Source of the DNA: Neelides folsomi
Taxonomy: Eukaryota > Arthropoda > Collembola > Neelipleona > Neelidae
NCBI GenBank assembly: GCA_034687125.1
Contig: JAQGBZ010000304.1
Span: 1 to 64,000 of the forward strand
Direction of reading: 5' to 3'
Length of the DNA stretch: 64,000 nucleotides
Shown: positions 34,067-46,894 of the stretch, piece by piece
How positions within the stretch are numbered: position 1 is the stretch's first letter
Layout of the letters: every line of letters begins with the position of its first letter
Program-made: the position numbers and the translations under genes
Notes under the pieces: model-generated
Told to the model about the DNA's origin: nothing
The model's database searches: none
What the model saw: the letters and a program-made list of their open reading frames with translations, nothing else

Positions 34067-36075
34067 TGGGCTCCACACAAACATTTCCCTAATTTTTACA
34101 TTGTAATGACTGACTTGATCGAATTTCTTTTTGTCAAGCAGACAAGATTTTCCCCTTAATCCCCTCGTGATTCTCTTTCTCCTTTCTTCCGTTTTTTACA
34201 CCACTCTTTATACTTTATAATACCAGCAATTTCAATGAGTTAAGTAATTTTACAGAGTCATCAACTTCTTACAGAATGGATCCTTACACACAAAATATAT
34301 GAAATCAAGAGACTTCTGCATTATACGCCATTTCTTTACCATAAATGTAACGCGAGATCGTTCGTGATTAATGAATTTAAATGGCGTCTGATTGGCAGTA
34401 ATTAATTTTTATAAACTAAAATGTGAGGATAAGTTCTCGTTCAGTAAAATACAGATTGTACCATTGAAATCCATTCTTTATTGTCATATATAATTATTAG
34501 GAATAGGATTTTCATTTACGTAAATGTTTTTTATTATACATATTAGAAAGCTCAAATTTTGGCTAGGAGCGTTTCATATATATAGAAGCTTATTGAGAGA
34601 AAATATTTTGTCTCTATCGATATTATTAAAAATATTTACTTAAATATTTACGTAAATAAAATATTTATATAAAAATATTTTGGCATTTTTAAGTTGATAT
34701 TGCGATAAAAAACGCAATTTGCCCCATATTTTCAATATTTTCATACATAATCATTTGATCATAATTCATATAATGAAAAGTATAGCTTGACAATAGCTTC
34801 TCTCGGTTTTTCTAGCCTCTCAAATTTTGACTTCGTGTGGGTTGTCTTTTATGGCAAGTGGGGTCAAGTGGAATAAATTATTTACATTATTGTACATTAT
34901 GCAATATGTGAATATTTTAATTATAATGCATTATAATTAAAAGATATGAACTTTATTCCATATACTCCTAAATGCCAATGTCACAAACACCTAATGGATT
35001 CAATTATAATAATTTCATACAAATATAAAGAAGTTTCAGCATGTTTAAAGCCCTTTTGAGGGACGATCTTCAGCAAACATGTATGGAATCCTGGTCAATA
35101 TTTTCACATCATCCGCGGATGCATCCGCTCAAATTCTAGCACATGGGGGACCCTATGCTAGAATCCGTACTCGTTTGCTGAAGATCGTTCCTTTCAAGCT
35201 TTTGAGACAATCTAATGGAATTTCTATTTGAAAACCTTGAAAATATGTTTGTCATACTTTGAATTGAACACTGTATATTAAATTATATTATTTAAACTGA
35301 AATAAATGAATAATTAAAAAAATTTTTTACATATTTTTATACTTACGTAAATATTTACATAAATATTGGCCGTTTTTTAGAAAATATTTTGAAGTTTTTA
35401 GAAAATGAAAATCCTAAGCCTCATAATTATGATTAAAGTTCATATAAAATTCATATGAGTTGAAGAACATTAAGAAGATGGGAAATGATTTAAATGAAAT
35501 TTAGCTGCAGGTTCATAATTTGATAACCAAAGGATTGAAAATTCATCAAATATTCAACAAACCAAATTTCATCTTTATTCATTATAAGTATCATAGACCA
35601 TTTTAACATCAAGCATTAATAAATATCTAGGCAATTTCCATTTAATGTTATCCATTATAACTATTTTTAATTAGTACGGGATTAATTAAAATAGCAAATT
35701 TGACGAATTAGAAAATAATAAGTTAAGTACACGTGACTTAATTATCTTGTAATACCTATGGTTTTTATATAATTATAAAAGTTATATCCCCCGAGCCCAT
35801 TATTTTAATTTAGATTTTCTAATTTTATACATCAAGCTTAATTATTTATGATGAATAGCAAAAAATTATTATGATAGTAACTTGGGGGAAGCTCCCCTTT
35901 GAAAAGAAATTTTTCCTTTGTTGTGCCTTTATCCATGCTGGCTTGACTGGAAAATCAATTATAAATAATTAGGAATTGAATTTGTTTATAAAATTGGCTA
36001 AATTATAATGTTTGTTGTATTGTAAATATTATGTATAATGACTGGCATTAAAACGCATATTAGTTTATTTAATGT
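34067..36075. other. intergenic region between Caprin and MYO1C 3' ends
   Basis: About 2.0 kb between convergent genes, mostly AT-rich 3' UTR and spacer. The only distinct structure is a compound foldback at 35046-35206, listed separately. No coding region is supported. Confidence 0.6.
35046..35206. repeat. compound foldback: long inverted repeat enclosing a palindrome and a hairpin
   Basis: Outer arms: acgatcttcagcaaac at 35063-35078 and its exact reverse complement at 35173-35188. Weaker complementarity extends to about 45 bp per arm. Inside the 94-nt loop are a perfect 14-bp palindrome gcggatgcatccgc at 35115-35128 and a second hairpin with 9-bp arms, attctagca (35133-35141) and tgctagaat (35156-35164). 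The block is visibly more GC-rich than its flanks. It could be a small foldback element or a structured RNA; there is no coding signal. Confidence 0.8.
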
Positions 36076-39000
36076 TCAACATACGACAATGAGATGTCCC
36101 TTCTTTTTGGCAATGCCAGGAGGTTCCATTGCTGTGGCCTTCTTTACTTCAATTATTCCCTTTTTCCCATCTTTCATTTGATGATGGATCCTGGAAAAAG
36201 AATATTTAAATGAAATTATTACTAAACAGTTTCAACATTACAACCATATACAAATATCTTATTGTTGTTTAGTAATTCATTTAATTTTCTACTTTAGATT
36301 TTATAGTCACACATACTCTCCCTGTTGTTCAATTGTGAGCAAGGATTTATTTTGCGAAGCTGTGTCGACTACCCAAGTAACAGTTTCAATGACATGAGGG
36401 CATTCAAGAATAAAATCACCCTGTTAAATATAAATTATATTATTTGTATAAAGCAATTTTAATCATCATCTACTATATATATTCTTATTATTAACTTTTG
36501 AGTTTACCTTCAATTTCTTCATTTCTGGTGGAATCCTAAGGATGAGCAAACCATCACCCAAATTGGTTATGGAAAGACCCAAGAACTCCTTAAGTCCAAT
36601 TCGGCACTTCAATTTCAATTTCATTTCTTTGGCATCGTAGATATAAAGAGCAGCGGAGGACACAACAAGAACTCGTTCACGTCCTTTGTATCCGCGCCGA
36701 TCGAACTTCATCACAGTTGTGGCATACTAAATATATAATATTATTGTAATATTGTAATATTGTAATATTGTAATATTTGAACAAACAATGATTTTTTCCC
36801 CTGAATTCTTCAAATTATTTTCAACTCCGTTCATTTCGGAGATCAAAGCTGAAGGAAGTTGCTGTTGAACAAAAGGATTCTTAATGGATTTTTCGTATGA
36901 TGATTTCTTTCCTATAAATGAGAAAACCATTAAATGTTATTAAATAATATTAAACCATTTGTTACTATTTAATCTTATTATTCTTCAGAATGTATGATAT
37001 ATGGAAGTTATATAAAAGTAAATATTAGATTTTTGACCTTTGAACATTTCCTGTGCCATGAACTTGAGCTCAAGTTGTCTCTTTCTCTTTGGATCCAAAG
37101 CCCGAACATATTTTCGAACAACTTGTCGTCGATGAATTCTGCACAATGTCCTTGAAGCCTACAAGATGAAAAAGGATTTTAAGTAATGAAAATGAAAATG
37201 AAATTCCATTATTGAATTAAGTTATTTAAATAATTGATTATTTAAGAAATTGGTACTTCAAGGGCAGCCGGTGGAGCTTCGGGCCAGGAACGATCGTGCC
37301 TCAAAATGTAATTTGGCAATGAATCCTTCAATTTCATCAAAAACCTATAGCGAACAAACTGCAAAAACTTCTCATTAGCTTCGCTTGGGCTCTGGTTCCG
37401 ATTGATGAACCCTTTCACGAATCTAAAACCCATATTGCAATCCCAATTTAATGAAAGCAAGTGGAATATAAAAAGGAAATAAAGTAATAATGCATCTCAA
37501 TAACTCACCCTCTAATGACCGTTGTGGCCCATCTGCGTTTATTGTAAGCTCTCTTGGCCAAGAACCGACGGGCGAATTTCTGCACGGTGATAACAAGCAT
37601 TCGCATTCTCAAATACTTTTTCCTCTCTTTTTGCCCCCTCCATCGAGCTTTGATTTTGGAAACGAGTTCCTTCTTTCTCGCTTGGAACGCGTCTTCAACC
37701 GCAAATAATGTTTGAGCATGACGAATGAAAATTTTGGTTCTAAAACAATTATATATTAAATAACAAATATTTGATAATCAATATTAAATATTAATTGACT
37801 GACTTTCCCATTCTAAAATGATCTTGATTGTAGCCAAGATGCTTCATAAGCGTTTCGACTCCTTGTTTGTCTGATCCTTTGAAATGGGGCCAAGTGGCAG
37901 GACAAAGACTTTTGTATCTCTGAAGGAAGACATCGTAAGGTCTTCGGTATGCGAATCCAGCACGGCGAACTCGAAGATTCTCCATCAATCCCAAATACTT
38001 AACTTGATGGCCGACAATGTCAATGTCGAATGTTGCTATATAAGAATCATCATCATTCATCAGTTTCATATAACTATATGTACTACTAATAAGGCAACCG
38101 CATTTATAAGACAAATACTCTATATGTAGTATATTATACTCTAGTAGTCTAAAGTATACAGGCATAAGACTAAAATGATATTTTTTTGTTTTTACCCGAT
38201 TTTTTAAAATCGTTAGGTTTGATGCATCGAATATAGGACGGTTCTTTTGACATTAAAATGTCCATAAGCTGAGCCAAGCTTGATCTGAATTGTGTGGCAG
38301 CAGTGTCAGGTCTCTTCTTACTTTGAAGCTCACTTGATGGGAAGATGTTCTGCAAGGGAGAGAAAATGAATTCCAAATTGTATACACATTGGGATTTTGG
38401 GATTCAAAGTGGCGAACCTTGACAATTTCCTTCGATGAAAGAGTCATCACTTCCCGCAAATCTCTAAAGAGCAAATCGTTGTTCTTGTCCAAAAACCCAT
38501 GAACTTTATAAGTCACTTCACCGGCGTAGTGCAAAAGCCGGAATTCCTACGTGCATAAATTGTTGTCAAACATTTATCAAAGTATCATTGGACACCGAAC
38601 AGAAATTGCCAATCTAGTTGTTATTTACATTAACTTGGTAGTTAAATATAAAAAACTCACATCTCTCGTCAATGACTTTCTCACTGAATTGCTCGCAATT
38701 TTGTGGCTCAGGAAATGTTTATGGGAAGAAAGTGCCTTGTCCATCTTTTCGAGTAAACTGAAGTCGGAAGTTTCTCCAGGTCGAAGACATTCATCGTCCA
38801 TAACCGCAATGATTCCTAATATGAAAATAAAGTCAATATTATCCAATTCCACAATACAACTTTATATAATAATGAGATTAAGTCATGAAATAATCCTTAA
38901 ATCTCGAGATATGTTAAATAAAATAACTTCAATATTATGTAGCATCATAAATTATAATAATTAACCTTTATGCTTTTCTTCAATCAGGTCACATATGATT

Positions 39001-42000
39001 TTGTTATTAAAGTAATCAATATGCTCCCATTCAATTTCTTCCCTGCGATATTCTTCTTGTTCAGACTTGAGCGTCAGTTCAATGAACAATTGTTGGAGTT
39101 TCTCGTTGCAGTAATTGATGCAAAATTGTTCAAAACTAATAAAAGGATAAGTGAAATTTAAACCAACATGTATACTATTTACAATAATAACTAGTTGTAT
39201 ACTTAGGTATGGTACTATTAGTATAGTATATGCATTTACGATATTTACTAATATTTTACGATCTGTTGGAGATGAAAGAAATATTAATTTAATACCTATT
39301 TGATTCAAATATCTCGAATCCATAAATGTCAAGAATTCCCATGAGCGTCTTTTGCCCTTCAAAGCCAGATTGGAGAGAAACGTTCAATTTGCTCACGAGC
39401 CAAGAAAAGAGTCGATCGTAAACAGCTTTGGCAAGAGCGTCTCGCGCATAGAGACTCTGGTCGTAGGTCAAGGGAGAAGTAACGAAATCTTGTCTGGCCT
39501 CAATGGTCCTGTTGGTAAATGCCTTTTCCAATTTCTCATCGGAACATCCGAGAAGCTGTAAAGTACAATTTAGGGCTATAAAGTTCAATTTATATTATTG
39601 AAGATTCAATCCAGTAATTCAAGTTTTATTATTGTATTAATTTAATCAACTCTAAATATCTCTATTATAAAAAATTACTCTAAATAATAATAAAATAATA
39701 ATTTGGGTTGTAAATGTGCAAAGTGAATATGAATTTATCATTTTTACATCTTTAAATTAATATTTCCTTTCCGCACTCATGGTACATTTAATATCTTAAG
39801 GAATTGGTTATTACTTCAGCAATGGTTTTGATGGTGTCATGAGACATAATTTTAGCATGATGGCCATCCTGCTTGAACTCCACGTTCCCTATATGAATGA
39901 TGGAAGCAACGATTTGGAACATTTCTTTTTTTTCTGCTGGGCTGAAGCCAACTGCGTCCATGGCAGTGGAAACCCGATTAAACTGAACCGAGTCAGTATC
40001 AGATGTTGCTGGAACCTTTCCCTATTCCAAATATCAATCTTCGATTAAATCCCTCATCACCACCCAAGCTATTTAGGAAAATGCCACGAACTTGGTTCAA
40101 GTAATTGTATTTCTGGATGTTCCTCGTGAGTTGAAGAGATTCCAAAGTGGAGTCTTCAATGCCGTTGATCAATTGGTAAAAAATGTGAAAGTTCCTTTCC
40201 CCCTTGGTTTGAAATACCACACGGGATTTTTCAAGGAGATAATTAAGAATGTGACCACCGATTGGACTTCCCTAAATCAGAAAAACATCCAAATCAAATA
40301 TCCAAAAGTTTTTTTTAATTAATGGTTTTTTTTAATTGAATTGAATCTAACTTTGAAATCGAATTCAATATCCATATATTTGCCGAATCTGCTCGAATTA
40401 TCGTTCCGGTTGGTTTGGGCATTTCCAAATGCTTCTAGAAGTGGATTCGAATGAAGCAATTTATCTTTTGTTGTCTCAATGCTATTAAGATGCTTCGACG
40501 CGGCTGCAATATATTGAAGAATCTTTTTTGATGCTTCCGTTTTCCCTGACCCGGACTCTCCTAATATACAAAATTTTAATTAATTACACTCATCAATTTA
40601 TCCAATTTAAATCACCTACTACGATATAATAATTATTTTAGAACCTGAAATAAGAATACATTGGTCTCGGTTTTCCTCCTTCAATTGTCGGTATGCATTG
40701 TCAGTGAGTCCAAAACTATAAAATATATAATTTTTGATTTTGCATAATTCATCAAGTTTTAAAATCGTTGATAAACGACCAATTTATCACTTAATTCTCT
40801 TGTCATATTTATTTTTATTTATTATCTCGGGTGGTTCGACTCACATGTGAGGGTCAACTTCAATGAAATTCACATTGAAATATTTCTTCACGGCATCTTG
40901 TCCATAAATTGAAAGTTCTTTGTAAGGGTTCACCGAAATAAGCACCGGTCCGATATAAGTCTGAAAATCCGATATAAGTTTGTACAAAAACGTAAAAACG
41001 GATTCATTAACATGTATCAGCACATAGCTACACAATAGCATATTATTTACAAGAAATATTTCGAAAAATTCCAATATTTATGTATTATCTGTACACGTAA
41101 ATACAACTTCATATGGTATGCACCTTACATGTCTGTATAAGCATATGTATAATTATTTAATTATATAAATATACTGTACCACAGTTTAAGATTGATAGTT
41201 TTAGCACTACACTTTAATCTGTGTACGTACACACAAAATAATGCAAAAACAAATTTAATTCATTTGATTTTTTTCATTTATGGAGCATTTATACAATAAT
41301 ATGATATTTAACTAACATTAAGTGCTAAATAGTAGGATATTTATATTACTAATATTCACGTGCCGATCTAAATACTGTGTATTTCATTTTCATAGATATT
41401 AAAATGTCATGTAACTGTAATGATAAATTTAATTTAAATATGAGATAAATTACAAATGCTGTTCTTCATAGTCTGCATTTTTTAAACATGAATGATATTT
41501 TTTACAGTGAAAGCCTTCAGAGCAGTAAAGTGGTTAAGCCAAACAATTCTATTAAACTTTGAAATGATAAGACTAACAATTGAATGGCACTGAATGGGAG
41601 AAACTTGAATTAAAAAACCACTTCGTTATCTCTTATCGAAAATATATGAAATAATAAACTAAAATTAAATGTAAGAGTGAATTTTGTTTCAATTGTTTAA
41701 AAATTATATTTTTCTAAGCTAATAAAATATTATAAAATTGTCATTACTTCATTACGCTAGTAAAACAAAGCAATGTAAATGTAATAATTATTTGTCTCAA
41801 AATAATGCATACATATTTCATATTATACTTTCGTTATTATATGGTACATAATATACTACTACTCGTTTGCATACCTTCCCTACGCATATTTCAACTATTT
41901 TAATTAGATTCCAGAATTAAAAGTTGAGATTGGGAAATGTCAGAAAACCCTGATATAATAAAAAGCATCAGTGATAGAATGCAGAATGGGTTTTGATTAA

Positions 42001-42442
42001 TCAACTTCATTCCTCTTTCACACACAAAAGAAAATTGACACATGTAATTATGAACGTAACATTGAACTGAAGATAGGGAATAATATTCGAGATAAAACAG
42101 AATGAGCCAATTTGTTCTCTCCTTCGTTAACTAAAGTAAGTATGGGACATTTTCATTTTAATATGGGAGAATTTGAGAAGATTATATCAATATAACATAT
42201 CTAACACACATATTGCTTATTATTACACATTAAATACGGTAATTGTTATAATAATAAAATATTAAGGGTAAGTACTCTATATATTATATTATATAATTTT
42301 CCTAACAATAACTTACATAAATGAGGTCTCCGCGGAATCTTTTTTTAAGATTCTCCGTAAAAGCAGAAGAGTCGTTGGGGTCATCTAATAAAACGGCATC
42401 GTGGACGCCGATGGTGTCTCGGGCTTTTAAAGCACTTTCCAT
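36076..42442 (-). CDS. MYO1C: class I unconventional myosin, MYO1C type
   Basis: Single-headed actin motor linking membranes to actin. Nineteen exons: 42442-42317, 40960-40845, 40715-40645, 40560-40352, 40271-40092, 40021-39815, 39555-39296, 39135-38966, 38815-38661, 38546-38418, 38349-38196, 38035-37804, 37739-37509, 37422-37257, 37158-37038, 36911-36787, 36726-36508, 36420-36317, 36190-36076; 1029 aa. The N-terminus MESALKARD matches vertebrate MYO1C almost exactly. Motor motifs are P-loop GESGSGKT, switch [15 protein letters not shown], switch [31 protein letters not shown] and the relay/converter [18 protein letters not shown]. The neck carries IQ-type repeats ([27 protein letters not shown]). 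The tail is a basic TH1 domain with PH-like fold ([16 protein letters not shown]), ending KKGHLIVVC. The exon 16 donor (ATT|GTTTGT) is non-ideal. Intron 1 is 1.36 kb and AT-rich. Confidence 0.96.
36743..36774. repeat. 8-bp microsatellite (attgtaat)4 in a MYO1C intron
   Basis: Four exact copies of attgtaat in the intron between the last two tail exon pairs, close to an acceptor. Confidence 0.85.
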
Positions 42443-44691
42443 CGTCAGCGACTCTCAATTTCTGTAATAAAAAATAATTTACAACTCTTTTAATCACACC
42501 ATTAGTTAGGTTTATATACGGACATACAACATTATAATAAACTAATAGCTAACTGTGGTATGCATAGACAAATCTTTATTCCACCTTATTCATAATAGAT
42601 ATCTATAGATAGAATAAAAACCTTCAATTAAAAATATAATTTTATATGATTCTAACAAAGTATAGATTAATTAATAGAACATGAATTTATCTATTAATTA
42701 ATACCTCGTTGTTATTAAAGGAAGTGAGGATTATAAATACTCACTTTCACACACATACACACTTGTTGGTTGTGGTTAAATGAAATTTAAAAGTACCAAC
42801 AAATAAAAGTACATGTACACACACTTCCGTTCTCTCCTTATAAATTCAAACTGAAACTGAACTGAAACTTCCTCTCAAATTCCCCGATCCGACCTTCACC
42901 GAAATGAAATAAAAAACGATCTCTACAAGATGTTGATGAAGGAGGAAACGTCCATAACGTCATTAAATGTCATTTCCCCTTCCCACTCTCATTTCATCTC
43001 GGGTTGACAGGAAAAACATTCCAACTTCTTCACGTCAAGGTGAAAGTTAAAAATGATTATACACATTAATGTGTATGATCATTTTACATATGTGTATTAA
43101 CTTTATGCATCAAACTTGAAAAAAACCATTCCATGAGGTTAATAATATTATACATATTTTAATCCCTATTGTTGACAGCTTTAAGATTCATATGCTTGTT
43201 TATGGATCATTAAAGTCTTAAATTTCGTATTTATTGAATATAATTACTTAATTTAAGACTATTGAAATAGAGATTTAAAAGAACCATAATAAAAAGTCTA
43301 CTAAAAGGACTGTGTATGCTAAAAAGTAAATGGGAAAAAGGATAAATGTTTTAAATGTCACCTTAATTGAGAAGCCTTTTGATTCCCGACGAGCCCCGAG
43401 ATGAAAGAAGTACAGGTGAGAGTGTGTGTGGAAGTCAAGCTAATTTCCCAAAGTTTATCAAATAGATTAGATAAAGAGGCGAAGGAGAATGTGATTGTCA
43501 ATTAACATTTGCACTCATTGTCCCATTGTCAAGAGCTGAATTGAAAAAAATATAAAAAATTAAACCTTCTAAACCGATCCCTGCACAAAACTGACACTTA
43601 TTATATATATTACCTAATATATATATATATATATTTAGTCAGAAATACGTCGGTGGTGATCGGAGCCTCAAAGTGATTCTATTAACACCTATAAACATCC
43701 CAACTCGTTTATTCCATCCTGTTACGTATTTCGTTCAATGGGAGTGATAGGTGTGTGAGAAAGAAAACGGGGATAAATGATTTCAGGGCCGTGGATCACA
43801 ACATTTATCAAGTCTGGGAATATTTTGTATATAAAATTAACGAGACATTTTGCACATTCTCATTTTCTCATGATGTCATCATTTTAACGTTGCGTTCTTC
43901 TCTCTCTCTCTCTCGTTATCATAATAGTAATCTTATACATGAAAATAAGAACCATTCTAACCTATTTATATATTATAGTTCAACATGTGTCAAATTCAAT
44001 AACAAAGTTATTCCCATGAATAAGTAATCGAATTGATTGGAACTTGATGGCTTTTGGTATTTTATTCCATCTCACACAATGAAATGTTTATCACTTATCG
44101 CACTTTCATCATCACTTTGCTTCCTTTGCCACCCATTTGAAATTTATTGTCATTGGGAAAAATATGATCTTATATTGTATGTAACAGATACCTATAGTAC
44201 ATAGGTAATTCTACAAATACATATAATATTGTATAAATATAATATATAAATTTATAAAATAATATCGTATGTAAGACTAGATGGATGATGGATCCATCCA
44301 TTTATAAAAAAGTAGAATTGTAAACATTTGTTAAATCTTCCCACGGTAGCTTTATTTCGCTTACATGGACATAATTGGTGATTACAAATGTGCCAAAATT
44401 TCACAAATTGGTCAAATTTCATTTTGTCTAAATAGCCGACTGTATTTTTCTATTGGCCTAATTGAAACATTTGAAGTCATTGGATTCTAATTGCTGATAT
44501 TGTATCTGATGGGTAGATTTATTTGAATTGTAATGAAGCGATATGATTGGTTGGTTTGTGAGGGATGAGGTAAACGACTTGGCGTTCTTTTTCTTCATTC
44601 TCTCATTGCTCTCAACGAAGCGAGGTGAACAAGCTTAGCTTGGATAATTTTTGATTTTGCTAAATTAGGTTGATTTGCGTTAACTCACAAA
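42443..44691. other. divergent intergenic region between MYO1C and maelstrom
   Basis: About 2.25 kb, AT-rich, holding the MYO1C 5' flank (left) and the maelstrom promoter (right). It contains an (AT)9 run at 43617-43634 and a CT-rich run near 43895-43915. I searched the plus strand here for an HMG box that could belong to maelstrom and found none. The 90-codon open frame at 43755-44027 has no recognisable similarity. Confidence 0.55.
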
Positions 44692-45763
44692 ATGGAGCAT
44701 CGGCTCATCTATTACCGAAATAGAATTAAGGGCTTGCTTGAAAATAGGTCAATTTTAAGCGAAACCTTCGCAGTGCTTCGGTTCGGAACATACGGATTTT
44801 TTCAAAAATCTTTTTATCCGGCAGAAGTCGCTTGTGGTTCTTTTTCCATCAATGGGGGACTTGATGAGATCTTCAGTAATATGATATACCCCGGTAAGAA
44901 TCAATTACAAATCGGTAGCATCGACATTAGTTTATATTTAAATAATGTTTATGAAGATGTTTAAACAACAATACAATCTAGCAGAGCCAAAGATTCTTAG
45001 ATTTATCTTATACTTACCTATGGTCTTATGATTTATCCTAGGACCTCCTGTCACCTGTTTCCGCGACCAAGTGCAAGAAGCCATGAGGATGTACGCGTAT
45101 GAAAAACCCGACCACGAACCCTTCAATCCCACCGATGTTCTTCAGGGAATAGTCGGCATTTCAAAGGTAAGAATTATTAAGGATGAAATGAATGCTATTT
45201 GATTCCATATTATGAAAATCAATTCTTACTAATGTAATATATGACAATCTAGAAATGCCGACCGTGGGTTGAAAATGGCAAGGAAACATCGGTTTATTTC
45301 ACCAAAACATCGGCTATGGCTTCGGTGAAGGGGTGCCTTCAATTTCTATCCGACCACGAAGGCAAGTTACTAATCATTTTACAATTAAATTGATTAAAGG
45401 AATAATTGTCATGTTTTTTATTTAGTGCTCGATGATGGAGATGGAAACAAGTCGCTTGGAGCATGGGAAGTGTTTCCTTTAGAGACATTACTTTCCGAAA
45501 TGTTTAGTTTGAGCAGAATTCCGGCTAATTATCCAGAGGAACTCATCGAAGAACATCTTGAAAGTTCATTCTACACTTATAGGCCAGAACTGGCCTGTCT
45601 CTACCATAAAGAGGTATTTCATTAATTAGATCATAAATTGCTAAATTCTTTAATTGTTTTCATTTTTTAGGAATCGAAGGAGCGAGGGCTTGTAGAATGC
45701 TCTACGAGTATTATTAAACATTGGATGAACTCAACACGAACTCATCTCAAAGAGCAGAATTGA
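44692..45763 (+). CDS. MAEL: maelstrom-domain protein without HMG box
   Basis: Maelstrom acts in the piRNA pathway and transposon silencing in animal germlines; its MAEL domain is an RNase H-like fold with a Glu-Cys-His-Cys signature. Five exons: 44692-44893, 45042-45166, 45253-45361, 45426-45613, 45671-45763; 238 aa. The fold's first strand region is clear (SFYPAEVACGSFSINGGLDE, then a PG turn), and the signature residues are present: Glu in YPAEV, Cys and His in ELACLYHKEES, and Cys in GLVECSTSIIKHW. Vertebrate and fly proteins start with an HMG box; here the first exon begins MEHRLIYYRNRIK with an in-frame stop 21 nt upstream, and no HMG box is seen. Intron 3 uses a GC donor (GAAG|GCAAGT). 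It could be a domain-only paralogue rather than the canonical gene. Confidence 0.82.
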
Positions 45764-46894
45764 TAGGGGGAGGGCAGGGCTGTGGGTAAAGATCCTTGTT
45801 AATTTAATTTTAAGTATGATTATCTACAGACGGTGTTAAGAGAAGAAGAAAACGCTTTCTCAAAATTGGGTTTTTAATCTTAATTTGCCGTTAATGAATG
45901 TCTTTAAATTTTCAATGTATTATCCAATTGTTCACCAACCTTACGGCACCTTCTTTTCCAAGATTCGAATACCCGCCGTGACCTTTGTAGGTCAATCTGG
46001 TTCTTAACCGTATGTGAAGTGACTTGTTTTGATGATATTCCACACAGTGCCCTAACGACCATCAACTTTTCGGATAAATCCAATCTTTTGGTAGATTTTG
46101 AGATCTATTTTTTAAGCCCCAATTTGGAAAATTAATGAATAAATCAGTATCCCTAATAAAATTATAGACAATAAACATAATCCAGCTCAATAATTCCCGC
46201 AAATATAAAGATTGTGAAAAGTAATGTGTTTTTTTCTCTTAACACACTGTAAATATAATGATAATTAGTCCTTCTCCTTCCAATAATTGTAATTGTAATT
46301 TTCTTTATTTCATATTATATATTTATTATTAATTAATTTTCACAGATTGGAGTCGACATATGTGAAAAACATCTGGAAAGTAATTTAGTCTTTAGTTAGT
46401 TTATATCCTTAAGTACATTTAACATATCTATCTCTATGTAAATAAAACAAGAGGTACAGTGAAGATTGAAATTGAGTTTCGTTTTTTTCTCAAAACGGTC
46501 ATTAAAGTTATTAATTTAGAAAATTATTAATTCTACTTTAAAACGCGGCATCCATTTTGAACGTATATTTTAGTAATGAGTAAAAATGGTAGAAAAGGGA
46601 AAGAAGCGACTTTGACTGACACGTGAGCCGCAAGTCAGTCTACAAAATGTATCTCGCGTTATTTTTTATCTTGTACTAAAGAAATCCCGTATTTCGCTTT
46701 CATCAATTCCTGAAAGTGATATTCGCACAAACAACAGTTTTTCTTCACTTCACAATGTATTTATTACGATATCTACATATTTATAAATTTGTATATTTAG
46801 TATTTATAAAAGAATGTAAAAGGTTAATATTGTACACCCATTTGAACAAGAACCATATATTAAAATATGTTTAAAAGGTAAATGAAATTGACTA
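45764..46894. other. convergent 3' flank between maelstrom and latrophilin
   Basis: About 1.1 kb of AT-rich sequence containing the facing 3' UTRs. AATAAA-type signals occur on both strands. No gene seen. Confidence 0.6.

Noticed and set aside
40092-40271. Possible one-base frameshift in MYO1C exon 5
   Set aside because: The discrepancy was my own duplication of a base at a line boundary; the exon is 180 nt and fully in frame through [15 protein letters not shown].
43617-43634. (AT)n run
   Set aside because: A short simple repeat of no particular interest in this base composition.
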